Shown: positions 54,152 to 63,069 of the stretch, piece by piece
Layout of the letters: the number at the start of each line of letters is the position of its first letter
How positions within the stretch are numbered: the first letter of the stretch is position 1
Assembly: GCF_013340205.1 (NCBI RefSeq)
Contig: NZ_BJTG01000002.1
Span: 124,001-188,000 of the forward strand
Length of the DNA: 64,000 nt
DNA from: Anaeromyxobacter diazotrophicus
GTDB taxonomy: Bacteria > Myxococcota > Myxococcia > Myxococcales > Anaeromyxobacteraceae
Direction of reading: 5' to 3'
Notes under the pieces: generated by a model
The model's database searches: none
Told to the model about the DNA's origin: nothing
The model's input: the letters and a program-made list of their open reading frames with translations, nothing else
Position numbers and translations under genes: made by a program

Positions 54152-55588
54152 TCAGCCGCGCGGCTTCCCCTCGACGTAGCCCCCCGTCGTCTGGACCCCG
54201 ATCACGGCCTTGCGGTGCAGCTCAGGCAGCGTGGTGGCGCCGGCGTAGGTCAGCGCCGACTGCACGCCCGTGATCACGTCGACGAGGATGGAGCCGACGC
54301 TCTCGCGCCCCTCGCGCATGTAGATGCGCGAGGTGGAGATGCCCTCCCGGAAGAACCCCTTCTTGGCGCGCTCGAAGGCGTCCAGGCCGGCGGTGCGATC
54401 GCTCACCGCGCGCGCGCTCGCCATGCCGTAGTTCTCCTTGTAGGGGCGCCCGTCGCGGTCCTCCTTCACGTCGCCCGGGCTCTCGTAGGTGCCGGAGAGC
54501 GCGGTGCCGATCATGACCCGCGACGCGCCGGCCGCCAGGTAGAGCGCCACGTCGCGCGGGTCGCGGACGCCGCCGTCTGCCCACACGTGCCGCCCGCGGG
54601 CGTGCGCCTCCCGGGCGCAGGCCAGCACCGAGCTGAACGTCGGCCGGCCTGCGCCGGTCTGCATGCGGGTGGTGCACATGGCGCCCGGGCCGACGTTCAC
54701 CTTCACCACGTCGGCGCCCGCCTCGAGCAGGTCGCGCGTCCCCTCGGGGGTGCAGACGTTCCCCGCCACGAGCGGCACCGCGGTCCCGACCGCCCGGCGG
54801 ACCTCGCGGATGGCCTCGATCATCCGGCGCTGGTGCCCGTGCGCGGTGTCGAGCACGAGCGCCGAGGCGCCGAGCTCGACCAGCCGCGCCGCGGAGGCGG
54901 CCGCGGCGGCCGAGATCCCCACCGCCGCCGCCACCATCAGCCGGCCGCGCGGGTCGAGCGCCGGCTCGAGCAGCTCGAGCCGCACCGCGTCGTCGCGGGT
55001 GAGCACGCCCACCAGGCGGCCCTCCGCGTCGACGACCGGGGCCGCCTTCACGCGCAGGTCCTCCATCCGCAGGAACGCCTCGCGGTTCGGCGTGCCCGCC
55101 GTGACGGCGACCAGGCGGGAGGACATGAAGGATCCGACCGGCGAGTACTGGTCCCGGTCGCGGAGGTCGGCGTGGGTCACGATGCCGAGCGGGCGCCGCT
55201 CCTCGTCCACCACCACCACCATGTCGTGCGAGCGCTTGCGGATGATGCCCTGGACGTCGCGCAGCGTGGCGCGCGGCGAGACCGAGAGCGGGGTGTCGTA
55301 GCGCGGGTCGGCCGCCTGGATGTGCTCGATGATGCGGGCGGCGGTCGCGAGGTCCATGTCCTGCGGCAGGACCCCCAGGCCGCCCAGCCGCGCCATGGTC
55401 TCCGCCATGCGCTTGCCGGTGACCGCGTTCATGTTGGCCGAGACGATGGGGTGCGCGCCGCCGGGGAAGTCGACGGGGCGCAGGTCGACGTCGAGCCGGG
55501 AGCTGCCGTCGAAGTAGCCGGGGACGAGGAAGACGTCGTCGAGCGAGAGCTCGAGCGCTTCCTCGCGCTCAGGGTGCAGGAATCGCAT
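54152..55588 (-). CDS. GuaB1-type IMP dehydrogenase/GMP reductase homologue
   Basis: A 478-residue protein of the IMPDH superfamily. The N-terminal barrel starts LDDVFLVPGYFDGSSRLDVD. Two CBS domains (about 95-200) hold RSHDMVVVVDEERRPLGIVT. The catalytic part has VKVNVGPGAMCTTRMQTGAG with Cys305, then DGGVRDPRDVALYLAAGASR and GTALSGTYESPGDVKEDRDG. The latter differs from true IMPDH flaps and matches the GuaB1 group, members of which have been characterised as GMP reductases in actinobacteria. It would convert GMP to IMP with NADPH. The end (TLPELHRKAVIGVQTTGGYV) matches the family. It stands apart from other purine genes. Confidence 0.86.
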   Translation of the reverse strand: MRFLHPEREEALELSLDDVFLVPGYFDGSSRLDVDLRPVDFPGGAHPIVSANMNAVTGKRMAETMARLGGLGVLPQDMDLATAARIIEHIQAADPRYDTPLSVSPRATLRDVQGIIRKRSHDMVVVVDEERRPLGIVTHADLRDRDQYSPVGSFMSSRLVAVTAGTPNREAFLRMEDLRVKAAPVVDAEGRLVGVLTRDDAVRLELLEPALDPRGRLMVAAAVGISAAAAASAARLVELGASALVLDTAHGHQRRMIEAIREVRRAVGTAVPLVAGNVCTPEGTRDLLEAGADVVKVNVGPGAMCTTRMQTGAGRPTFSSVLACAREAHARGRHVWADGGVRDPRDVALYLAAGASRVMIGTALSGTYESPGDVKEDRDGRPYKENYGMASARAVSDRTAGLDAFERAKKGFFREGISTSRIYMREGRESVGSILVDVITGVQSALTYAGATTLPELHRKAVIGVQTTGGYVEGKPRG

Positions 55589-55752
55589 GCGGTGGGCCTC
55601 CGGCTTCACCGTGCAGCGCCGGCCGGGGGCGCGCAACAGGTTTCGCGCCCCGGCGCGGCCCGCCGCCGCGTTCCGGCTGCGGAGGCGCGCCGAGACGAGG
55701 CGAGCCGGGCTGCCCGCGCTGGGAGCAGCCCGGCTCGCGGAGCGCCGCGGCC

Positions 55753-56640
55753 CTACGGCGCGGCGGTCGCGGAGGCGCTCGTCACGACGAACGCCGCCGC
55801 GGTGGCCTGGCCCGAGGTGACCGTCACCGTCACGGGGACCGGCGGAGCGGTGGTGAACGTGACCCCGGCCGGCGCGGTGAAGGTGAGCGTGTAGGTGCCG
55901 GGGAAGAGGTACTTGTAGCTGACGCCGTAGGCGCCCGTGCTCGTGGCGGTGAGCGGGAGCGTCGTGCCGTCGCCCCCGGCGCTGGGCGTGAGCACGGCGC
56001 TGAAGCTGGCGAGGGTGGTGGGGGCCGGCAGCGTCACGCCCTGCCCGAGCGCCAGCGTGACGTCGACGCCGCCGCTCAGCTCGAGCTCGGTCGCGCGGCA
56101 GACCGGGTGCATCACCCACGCGCCCGAGGCGCCGGCGTCCTGCCCGAAGCTCTGCGACACGTCGAAGTCGACCAGCAGCACCTTGGAGCCCGTGCCGACC
56201 GAGACCGAGCCGCCGGGCAGGTCCACCTTGAGGCCGGACTGCGCGTAGCTCGGCATCCGGAGCGTGCCGCCGACCACCGCGCCGGGCGGCAGGCCCTCGT
56301 AGGTGGCGGACGAGGCGTAGATGACGCCGTTCACCTCGACGTAGCCGCCGGTGATGACGAAGCGCAGCTGCGAGTAGGAGCCGACCGGCACCACCGCGCC
56401 GTCCACGAGCTTCGCGGTGTCGTTCGCCAGCGTCAGCAGGTCGGTGGTGGTCTTCTGGGTCGTGAGCACCGTGTCGCCGCCCGAGCCGACCAGGTCGATC
56501 TCGGAGATGGTGACGACGGCCTTCGAGAAGCCGGCCGGGGCGTCCTTCAGGAGCAGCGAGACGGATCCGGTCTGACCGCCGCCGCAGGCCGCGCCGAGCA
56601 GCGCGAGCGAGGCGGTGACCAGCGTGCGAGAGAGTTTCAC
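55753..56640 (-). CDS. DUF4382-type lipoprotein
   Basis: A 295-residue predicted lipoprotein with a signal peptide ending LLGAAC-GGG. The mature part opens GSVSLLLKDAPAGFSKAVVT, typical of DUF4382, with strands SQLRFVITGGYVEVNGVIYA and VLLVDFDVSQSFGQDAGASG; the C-terminal third is a beta-sandwich of the form LTPSAGGDGTTLPLTATSTG. DUF4382 proteins are exported and occur in many Bacteroidota and Myxococcota, with no fixed function. AAGGA precedes the GTG start. It is divergent from an alcohol dehydrogenase gene, with a 285-bp gap holding an inverted repeat. Confidence 0.85.
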   Translation of the reverse strand: MKLSRTLVTASLALLGAACGGGQTGSVSLLLKDAPAGFSKAVVTISEIDLVGSGGDTVLTTQKTTTDLLTLANDTAKLVDGAVVPVGSYSQLRFVITGGYVEVNGVIYASSATYEGLPPGAVVGGTLRMPSYAQSGLKVDLPGGSVSVGTGSKVLLVDFDVSQSFGQDAGASGAWVMHPVCRATELELSGGVDVTLALGQGVTLPAPTTLASFSAVLTPSAGGDGTTLPLTATSTGAYGVSYKYLFPGTYTLTFTAPAGVTFTTAPPVPVTVTVTSGQATAAAFVVTSASATAAP

Positions 56641-56764
56641 GGGAGATCCTTTCGTGGTGCGCGCGGGGTCCGTCCCCGTCCCGCGGCCACGGTGCAACCG
56701 GCGTTCCCGGCGCCCGGACCGCGGAGGGACGGCCAGGCGCGGGCCTGGCGGGCTCTCTCCTGTA

Positions 56765-56793
56765 CGATCCGGGACACCCGGTGTACCGGATCG
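56765..56793. promoter_or_regulatory. Inverted repeat in the DUF4382/alcohol dehydrogenase gap
   Basis: CGATCCGG and CCGGATCG form perfect eight-base arms with 13 bases between. Nearby, GTGCGGGTCGCG occurs twice, at 56813-56824 and 56841-56852. The arrangement suggests a regulator site between two divergent promoters. The nearest regulator candidate is the LysR gene at 57952, but the half-sites are not the classic T-N11-A form. Confidence 0.4.
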
Positions 56794-56925
56794 GCCACGG
56801 GATCCCGCTCCGGTGCGGGTCGCGACCCCGCCGGGAGCGCGTGCGGGTCGCGCGCGCTCCCGGGCCGGGCTAGATCGGCCGCGCGCCGGCGGGCAGGGCC
56901 GCTCCGGCGCCACGCGAGGGGCGCC

Positions 56926-57936
56926 ATGGCCAGGATGCGCGCGGTCCAGGTGGCGAAGGCGGGGGGCGCGCTCGAGCTGGTCGAGCGCGAGGTGCCGGCG
57001 CCCGGGCCGGGGCAGGTGCGCCTCCGCGTGGAGGCGTGCGGCGTCTGCCACAGCGACGCGATGGTCAAGGGGGGCGCCTTCCCCGGCCTCACCCTGCCGC
57101 GGGTGCCGGGGCACGAGATCGCCGGGGTGGTCGACGCCGTCGGCCCGCAGGTGACCGCGTGGAAGCCGGGGGACCGCGCCGGCGTGGGGTGGCACGGGGG
57201 CCACTGCTTCCAGTGCGCCGCCTGCCGCCACGGGTGGTTCATCAACTGCGAGCGGGCGCGGATCACCGGGATCAGCTTCGACGGCGGCTACGCCGAGTAC
57301 GCCGTGGCGCCGCAGGAGGCGCTGGCGCGGATGCCGGACGAGCTCGGCGCGGTCGAGGCGGCGCCGCTCCTGTGCGCCGGGATCACGACCTTCAACGCGC
57401 TCCGGAACAGCGGGGCGCGGGCGGGCGACACCGTCGCCGTGCAGGGGATCGGCGGGCTCGGCCACCTCGCCCTCCAGTACGCCGCGCGCATGGGCTTCCG
57501 GACCGTCGCGCTCTCGCACGGCGCGGACAAGGAGGCGCTGGCGCGCCAGCTCGGCGCCCACGCCTACGTCGACACCCAGCGGACCTCCGCCGCCGAGGGT
57601 CTCGCGCGGCTGGGCGGCGCCGACCTGGTGCTCGCCACCGCGCCCCACGCCGAGGCCATCGCGGCCACCGTCGCCGGGCTCAAGCCGCGCGGCAAGCTGC
57701 TCGTGGTGGCGGCGCCGTTCGAACCGCTGCAGGTCTCCGCCTTCGCGCTCCTCAGCGGGAAGACCGTCGCCGGCTGGCCGAGCGGCAGCGCCATCGACTC
57801 CGAGGAGACGCTGGCGTTCAGCGCGCTCACCGGGGTGAGGCCCCGGGTCGAGCGCTTCCCGCTGGAGCAGGCCGAGGAGGCGCTCGCGAAGATGCTCCAG
57901 AACCGGGTCCGGTTCCGGGCGGTCCTCACGCCCTGA
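56926..57936 (+). CDS. Zinc-dependent alcohol dehydrogenase (medium-chain)
   Basis: A 336-residue enzyme. It shows the catalytic-zinc set C-G-V-C-H-S-D (about 38-44) and PGHEIAG. The structural-zinc cysteines lie in HCFQCAACRHGWFINCERAR. The Rossmann motif GIGGLGHLALQYAARMGFRT (about 175-194) binds the cofactor. It resembles the AdhP/AdhA ethanol dehydrogenase group, probably NAD(H)-dependent, acting on primary alcohols and aldehydes. The start has GAGGGG upstream. Its stop is 15 bases before the convergent LysR end, and the gene is divergent from DUF4382, so regulation by a site in the gap is likely. It is a second ADH in the window, distinct from that at 20001. Confidence 0.9.
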   Translation: MARMRAVQVAKAGGALELVEREVPAPGPGQVRLRVEACGVCHSDAMVKGGAFPGLTLPRVPGHEIAGVVDAVGPQVTAWKPGDRAGVGWHGGHCFQCAACRHGWFINCERARITGISFDGGYAEYAVAPQEALARMPDELGAVEAAPLLCAGITTFNALRNSGARAGDTVAVQGIGGLGHLALQYAARMGFRTVALSHGADKEALARQLGAHAYVDTQRTSAAEGLARLGGADLVLATAPHAEAIAATVAGLKPRGKLLVVAAPFEPLQVSAFALLSGKTVAGWPSGSAIDSEETLAFSALTGVRPRVERFPLEQAEEALAKMLQNRVRFRAVLTP

Positions 57937-57951
57937 GCCGCGGTCCGCGGC

Positions 57952-58848
57952 TCAGAGCGCGGCGCCCGCGGGCGCGCGCGCCGCCAGCATCTCCAGCACG
58001 AGATCGCGGAACGCCGTCACCTTGGGTGCGACGTGCTTCGCCGCCGGGGTGACGAGGAACAGGCTCCCCGCCGCGCGCTCGTAGCGCGGGACGACCCGCA
58101 CCAGCTGGCCCGCCACCAGGTCGGGCTCCGCCACGAAGGTCGGGAGGAGCCCCACGCCGGCGCCTGCCCGCACCGCGTCGCGCACGAACAGGAGGTCGTC
58201 GCAGACGATGCGCGCGGCCCGGCCGGGCGCCGGGCGGGGCGCCGTGACCCGCAGCTGCTGGGGCCCGCCGCGGAAGACCACCCACTCGTGCGCGTCGAGG
58301 TCCGCCTCCGAGCGCGGGGTGCCGCGCCGGGCGAGGTAGAGCGGCGAGGCGTAGAGGCGCAGCAGGATGGGCGCGGCGCGCCGCACCACCAGCGTCGAGT
58401 CGGTGAGCTTGGGCGCGACGCGCAGCGCGACGTCGAACCCCTCGCCCACGAGGTCCACCACCCGGCCGGTGAGGTGCAGGTCGAGCGACACCGCCGGGTG
58501 GCGCGCGGTGTAGCGCGTCGCCACCGCGGCCAGGAACAGCACGCCGAGGTCCACCGGCGCCGTCACCCGGAGCGTGCCCGACGGCGCCTCCTCGCGCTCG
58601 GGCACCTCCCCCAGCACCGCCTTCACCGAGCGGAGCAGCGGCGTGACCCGGTCGTAGAGCGCCGTGCCGGCGGCCGAGAGCGAGACCTGGCGCGTGGTCC
58701 GGAACAGCAGCTGGACGCCCAGCTCGTTCTCGAGCCTGGCCACGCCCCGGCTGGCGGAGGACTTCGGCATGCCGAGCTCCCGCGCGGCGGCCGAGAAGCT
58801 CGAGGTGCGAGCCACCGCCTCGAAGATGGTGAGCAGGTTGAGATCCAT
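57952..58848 (-). CDS. LysR-family transcriptional regulator
   Basis: A 298-residue LysR regulator with N-terminal helix-turn-helix (LLTIFEAVARTSSFSAAARE; KSSASRGVARLENELGVQLL) and an effector-binding domain starting GTLRVTAPVDLGVLFLAAVA. The divergent YceI gene 146 bp away is the obvious target; a T-N11-A-like palindrome (58887-58903) lies between them. AGGAGG precedes the ATG directly. It is convergent with the alcohol dehydrogenase gene, so it might also serve the latter only indirectly. The ligand is unknown. Confidence 0.9.
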   Translation of the reverse strand: MDLNLLTIFEAVARTSSFSAAARELGMPKSSASRGVARLENELGVQLLFRTTRQVSLSAAGTALYDRVTPLLRSVKAVLGEVPEREEAPSGTLRVTAPVDLGVLFLAAVATRYTARHPAVSLDLHLTGRVVDLVGEGFDVALRVAPKLTDSTLVVRRAAPILLRLYASPLYLARRGTPRSEADLDAHEWVVFRGGPQQLRVTAPRPAPGRAARIVCDDLLFVRDAVRAGAGVGLLPTFVAEPDLVAGQLVRVVPRYERAAGSLFLVTPAAKHVAPKVTAFRDLVLEMLAARAPAGAAL

Positions 58849-58886
58849 CGTTCCTCCTGTGGAACGGAGATGTGCGCGAGCGATGA

Positions 58887-58903
58887 TTGCGCGAACGGTG
58901 CAA
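58887..58903. promoter_or_regulatory. LysR-box-like palindrome
   Basis: TTGC and GCAA flank nine bases in TTGCGCGAACGGTGCAA, an imperfect palindrome containing the T-N11-A pattern that LysR proteins bind. It lies between the LysR and YceI start codons, 38 bases from the LysR start. Confidence 0.5.
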
Positions 58904-58994
58904 CGGAAGCAAGCTCCAGGGCGTCAGGGGCCCGGCGCGCTCGCCGGGCCGGTGCCCCAGCCGACTCCCGGCTCTCTCCACGAAAGGAACCGCC

Positions 58995-59594
58995 ATGAAG
59001 AAGCTCCTCGCCTCGCTCCTCGCCCTCTCCCCGGCCCTCGCGCTGGCCGCGACCTCCCACTGGAGCGTCGACCCCTCGCACTCGCAGGTCGGCTTCGCGG
59101 TGAAGCACCTCGTCATCTCCAACGTCCGCGGCGAGTTCACGAAGTACCAGGGGCAGGTCGCCCTGGACGAGGCCGACGTGGCGAAGTCCACCGTCGAGGC
59201 CTCGATCGACGTGAGCAGCATCTCCACCAAGAACGCCGACCGGGACGCGCACCTCAAGTCGCCCGACTTCTTCGACGCCGCCAGGTACCCGGCGATGACC
59301 TTCAAGTCCACGAAGGTGCGGAAGGCCGGGCCGGACAAGCTCGAGGTGACGGGCGACCTCACCCTCCACGGCGTGACGAGGCCGGTCGTGCTCGACGTCG
59401 CCACCACGCCCGAGGTGAAGGGCATGTACGGCGAGACGCGCCGCGGGTTCGCCGCCACGACCAAGATCAGCCGCAAGGAGTTCGGCCTCACCTGGAACAA
59501 GGCGGTCGAGGCCGGCCCGGCGGTGGGCGACGAGGTCGCCATCGCCCTCGACCTCGAGGCGGTGAAGGACCAGCCGAAGACCGCCGCCAAGTAG
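58995..59594 (+). CDS. YceI-family protein, exported form
   Basis: A 199-residue YceI protein with a Sec signal peptide (MKKLLASLLALSPALALAA), so it is periplasmic. The body reads SHWSVDPSHSQVGFAVKHLV, EFTKYQGQVALDEADVAKST, and KNADRDAHLKSPDFFDAARY, ending KEFGLTWNKAVEAGPAVGDE, a full-length lipocalin-like barrel. YceI proteins carry polyprenoids or related amphiphiles. GAAAGGAACC precedes the ATG. The gene is divergent from a LysR regulator with a palindrome between, and is followed by a terminator. It differs from the copy at 16973 in being secreted. Confidence 0.92.
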   Translation: MKKLLASLLALSPALALAATSHWSVDPSHSQVGFAVKHLVISNVRGEFTKYQGQVALDEADVAKSTVEASIDVSSISTKNADRDAHLKSPDFFDAARYPAMTFKSTKVRKAGPDKLEVTGDLTLHGVTRPVVLDVATTPEVKGMYGETRRGFAATTKISRKEFGLTWNKAVEAGPAVGDEVAIALDLEAVKDQPKTAAK

Positions 59595-59616
59595 ACCCTT
59601 CGCCGCGGGCCCGAGC

Positions 59617-59648
59617 GGGCCGGCTCCCAGCGCGGGGGCCGGCCCTTT
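59617..59648 (+). terminator. Terminator after the exported YceI gene
   Basis: GGGCCGGC (59617-59624) pairs with GCCGGCCC (59638-59645), followed by TTT. The loop is 13 bases. The T run is short, so it may be weak or work in both directions with the convergent HMG-CoA reductase gene. Confidence 0.55.
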
Positions 59649-59660
59649 CGCGCGCCCGGC

Positions 59661-61202
59661 TCAGCGGTTCCGGCCGTAGGCCTCGTGCGCGGAGACCCAC
59701 TCCAGCGACGAGATGGCGGCCGCCAGCGAGATCTCCCCGGCGAGCACCACCCCGGCCACGATCTCGGCGAGCTTCTCCACCTTCCCCTGGCCGAAGCAGC
59801 CCAGCACCTCCAGGCACTCGCGCTGGGTGGGGAGCCCGGTCCCCCCGCCGTGGGTCGCCACGATGAGCGAGGGGATGGTGATCGAGAGGTAGAGGTCCTT
59901 CTCCGGGGTGAGCTCGCAGTAGACGATGCCGGCCGAACCCTCGGCCACGTTGGCGACGTCCTGGCCGGTCGCGATGAAGAGCGCGGTGAGGGCGTTGGGC
60001 GAGTGGAGCCCGTTGTTGTTGGCGCCGGACAGGAAGGCCCCCACGTTCGCGACCCCCCAGTGGTAGGCCAGGCTCTCCGGGTCGACCCGCGTCACCTCGA
60101 GCAGCACCGAGCGCTTCACGACGCACTCGGCGGTGACGCGCTTGCCCCGGGTGCGCATGAGGTTCACCTGGGAGGCCTTCTTGTCCGTGGCCAGGTTCGA
60201 CTCAAGGTAGAACCGGCGCACCGCCGGGTGGTGCTCCAGGATCCAGCTGCAGGCGGCGAAGGTGGCCCGCCCCACCAGGTTCTGCCCGGCGGCGTCGCCG
60301 GTGGTGAAGTCGAACCGCAGGTAGGCGAACTTGCTCGCCAGGTACTGCTCGATCTGCTGCAGCTTGCCCACCCGGGTGGTGGCCTCCGCCTCCCGCCGCA
60401 GGTCCTCGAGGTGGTCGTCCACCCAGCCGCAGAACGCGCGCGCCTCGCGGGCGGAGTCGAAGACGAACACCGGCGCGCGCTGCATGTGATCCGCCTGGAT
60501 GGTGCAGGTGACGCCGCCCGAGAGGTTCAGCACCTTCATGCCGCGGTTGTACGAGGCGACCAGCGTCCCCTCGGTGGTGGCGAGCGGGATGACGAACTCG
60601 CCCTGCGCGTGCTCGCCGTTCACCCGCAGCGGCCCGGCGAAGCCGAGCGGGACCTGCGCCACGCCGGTGAAGTTCTCGATGTGGCCGCGACCGAGCTGCG
60701 GCGGGAACGAGGCCCGGGCGACGTGGTCCAGGTGGACGCCGGTCACGCGCTCGACGAACCGCAGCCGCTCGGCGACGACGGCCGGGGTGTAGTTGTCCTC
60801 CCGGTCGCACGGGACGGAGGGCAGCGTCTCGCGCGGCTGCGCGACGCGATCGCGTGCCTTCACGACCAGCGCGCCGAGCCCCTCGACCTCGAGGCCGACC
60901 TCGATTTCGAGCGGGCCCTCCGGCGCGCGCCGGCCGGGCGAGCGGACGCGCGCCACGCGGCGCAGCGGGAAGTCCTCGGGGGTCCGCGGCGTGACCTCGG
61001 TCGCCGGGCGCCAGCGTCCGTCCCCGAGCTCGAGCTGGAGGTCGTCGGGGCCGAGCGCGACCTCGCCCACCTTCGCGCCCAGGACGCGCGTGATCCGCAC
61101 GTCCTTCAGGCGGTTCGCGAGCTCGAAGTGCAGCCCGTCGGCGGCGTTGCGGAGCGAGCCGGCGGTGTAGAGCTGGCGCAGCAACATCTGTGGGATGAAC
61201 AT
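59661..61202 (-). CDS. HMG-CoA reductase (class I-like, extra N-terminal domain)
   Basis: A 513-residue reductase. About 130 N-terminal residues precede the catalytic core and are soluble (FIPQMLLRQLYTAGSLRNAA), not the membrane anchor of eukaryotic forms. The core has ENFTGVAQVPLGFAGPLRVN, TTEGTLVASYNRGMKVLNLS, FTTGDAAGQNLVGRATFAAC, NLATDKKASQVNLMRTRGKR with the catalytic Lys, and HGGGTGLPTQRECLEVLGCF. The C-terminal SAHEAYGRNR supplies the conserved His. NADPH use is suggested by class I features. It makes mevalonate for isoprenoids; myxobacteria also link this step to isovaleryl-CoA supply, as ivd is in the same region. GGGAG precedes the start ATG. Confidence 0.9.
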   Translation of the reverse strand: MFIPQMLLRQLYTAGSLRNAADGLHFELANRLKDVRITRVLGAKVGEVALGPDDLQLELGDGRWRPATEVTPRTPEDFPLRRVARVRSPGRRAPEGPLEIEVGLEVEGLGALVVKARDRVAQPRETLPSVPCDREDNYTPAVVAERLRFVERVTGVHLDHVARASFPPQLGRGHIENFTGVAQVPLGFAGPLRVNGEHAQGEFVIPLATTEGTLVASYNRGMKVLNLSGGVTCTIQADHMQRAPVFVFDSAREARAFCGWVDDHLEDLRREAEATTRVGKLQQIEQYLASKFAYLRFDFTTGDAAGQNLVGRATFAACSWILEHHPAVRRFYLESNLATDKKASQVNLMRTRGKRVTAECVVKRSVLLEVTRVDPESLAYHWGVANVGAFLSGANNNGLHSPNALTALFIATGQDVANVAEGSAGIVYCELTPEKDLYLSITIPSLIVATHGGGTGLPTQRECLEVLGCFGQGKVEKLAEIVAGVVLAGEISLAAAISSLEWVSAHEAYGRNR

Positions 61203-61319
61203 GGCGCGCTCCCGGGCAGGCGCGACCTGCACTTCGAGTGGAGCACGTCGCGCCGGGGCGTTCACGCGGCCTGGCGGGCCGTGCGCCGTCGCCGCTGGCT
61301 CGCGCCGTCGCCTCCCGGG

Positions 61320-61970
61320 TCACGCGCGGGGCGTCGCCGGGGGCGGGAGCTGTGCCGCCGGGGCGCGCCGGGCGCTCCTCGGCCGGAGCACCACCCCCAG
61401 CAGGAGCCCGCCGGCGAAGCCGCCGAGGTGGGCGGCGTTGTCCACGAAGGGGACCATGAGACCGAGGCCCAGGTTGAGGCCCGCCACGGTGAGGATCTCG
61501 CGCATCATGGCGCGCCGGGACGACGGATCGAGCCGCCTGCGCTCGCGCACCGCGAACCCGAGCAGCACGCCGAGCAGCGCGAACAGGCCGGCCGACGCGC
61601 CGAGCGACGGCTGGCGGACGAAGGCGGTGCTGGCGGCGAACCCGAGCGCGCCGCCCAGCAGGAACACCAGCAGGAAGCGGACGCGCCCGTACAGCCGCTC
61701 GACGGTGGGGCCGATGGCGTAGAGCGCGTACGCGTTCACCCCCACGTGCAGGAGCCCGCCGTGCAGGAAGCTCGCCGTGAAGAGCCGCCACCACTCACCC
61801 GCCCGCACCCGCGCGTCCACCTTGGCGAAGCGCTGGACGAGCTCGGGGTGGACGAGCGAGGCGAGGAAGGCGGCGGCCAGCGCGGCCAGGAGCCCGCTCG
61901 TCGCGGGTGCCGCGCGCAGGCGGGCCAGGCGGGGCTCCGGGGGCGGCGGCGCTTCGGCGTCGGGGGGCAC
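61320..61970 (-). CDS. Rhomboid-family intramembrane serine protease
   Basis: A 216-residue protein with six predicted helices. The catalytic serine is in SLGASAGLFALLGVLLGFAV (Ser126), and the histidine partner in DNAAHLGGFAGGLLLGVVLR (His181). The WWRLFTASFLHGGLLHVGVN segment holds the conserved R/Asn-His loop. Rhomboids cleave membrane-spanning proteins within the bilayer; targets here are unknown. The short GTG start with GAGG upstream is favoured because a longer frame would overlap the divergent ligase-polymerase gene. It lies just downstream of the HMG-CoA reductase start, but on the same strand and well separated. Confidence 0.86.
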   Translation of the reverse strand: MPPDAEAPPPPEPRLARLRAAPATSGLLAALAAAFLASLVHPELVQRFAKVDARVRAGEWWRLFTASFLHGGLLHVGVNAYALYAIGPTVERLYGRVRFLLVFLLGGALGFAASTAFVRQPSLGASAGLFALLGVLLGFAVRERRRLDPSSRRAMMREILTVAGLNLGLGLMVPFVDNAAHLGGFAGGLLLGVVLRPRSARRAPAAQLPPPATPRA

Positions 61971-62037
61971 GACCTCAGCATAGCGGGGCGGCGGCGCCCG
62001 GTCGGGCCGGATCGGGCGCGGCCCCGGCGCCCGCGCT

Positions 62038-63069
62038 ATGGCCCGGCGGATGGCCGCCGCCCGCAAGCGCGAGGTGCTCGAGCTCGAGGGGCGCGAGGTC
62101 GCCATCTCCAACCCGGACAAGCTGTACTTCCCGGCCGCCGGGATCACCAAGCTCGAGCTCGTCCGCTACTACCTCGCGGTGAAGGAGGGGGCGCTGCGCG
62201 GCGTGCGCGATCGGCCGATGGCGCTCAAGCGGTACGTGGACGGCGCGGAGGGCGAGGCCTTCTTCCAGAAGCGCGCCCCCGCGTCGCGCCCGCCTTGGGT
62301 GGACGTCGTCGAGCTGCGCTTCCCCTCGGGCCGCAGCGCCCAGGAGATCGTCGTGCGCGACGCCGCCCAGCTCGCGTGGGTGGTCAACCTCGGCTGCATC
62401 GACCTGCACCCGCACCCCGTCCGCGCCGGCGACCTCGACCACCCCGACGAGCTGCGCGTCGACCTCGACCCGGTGCCGGGCGTGCCGTGGAGCCAGGTGC
62501 GGGAGGTGGCCCTCCTCGCGCGCGAGGTGCTGGCCGAGCACGGCCTCACCGGCTGGCCCAAGACGAGCGGCTCGCGCGGCATGCACGTCTACGCCCGGCT
62601 CCTGCCGCGCTGGACCTACCAGGAGGTCCGGGCGGCGGCGCTCGCCCTGGCGCGCGAGGTGGAGCGGCGCGCGCCGGCGCTCGCCACCAGCAAGTGGTGG
62701 AAGGAGGAGCGGCACGGCGTCTTCCTCGACTACAACCAGAACGCGAAGGACCGGACCGTCGCCTCCGCGTACGCGGTGCGGCCAACCCCCGACGCGCGCG
62801 TCTCGACCCCGCTCTCCTGGGACGAGGTGCCGGGTTGCGACCCGGCGGCGTTCACCTTGCGCACGGTGCCGGCTCGGCTGGCGGAGCGCGGCGACCCCGG
62901 CGCGGGCATCGACGCGGCGCCGGGCTCGCTCGAGCCGCTCCTGGCGCTCGCGGCGCGGCAGCGCGCGGACGGGCAGGGCGACGCCCCGTGGCCGCCGCAC
63001 TACGCCAAGGGGGAGGGGGAGCCGCCGCGCGCGCCGCCCTCGCGGCGGAAGATCCGCGACAGCTCGTAG
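62038..63069 (+). CDS. LigD-type primase-polymerase (NHEJ polymerase domain)
   Basis: A 343-residue AEP-type polymerase, the stand-alone equivalent of the LigD polymerase domain. Recognisable segments are ISNPDKLYFPAAGITKLELV, YYLAVKEGALRGVRDRPMAL, GCIDLHPHPVRAGDLDHPDE followed by LRVDLDP (the two metal-binding Asp), and KTSGSRGMHVYARLLPRWTY. The end has AYAVRPTPDARVSTPLSWDE. It would fill gaps and extend ends during non-homologous end joining. An in-frame ATG at 62050 could also be the start. The 3' end overlaps the convergent ATP-dependent DNA ligase gene by about 70 bases. No ku gene is in view. Confidence 0.88.
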   Translation: MARRMAAARKREVLELEGREVAISNPDKLYFPAAGITKLELVRYYLAVKEGALRGVRDRPMALKRYVDGAEGEAFFQKRAPASRPPWVDVVELRFPSGRSAQEIVVRDAAQLAWVVNLGCIDLHPHPVRAGDLDHPDELRVDLDPVPGVPWSQVREVALLAREVLAEHGLTGWPKTSGSRGMHVYARLLPRWTYQEVRAAALALAREVERRAPALATSKWWKEERHGVFLDYNQNAKDRTVASAYAVRPTPDARVSTPLSWDEVPGCDPAAFTLRTVPARLAERGDPGAGIDAAPGSLEPLLALAARQRADGQGDAPWPPHYAKGEGEPPRAPPSRRKIRDSS

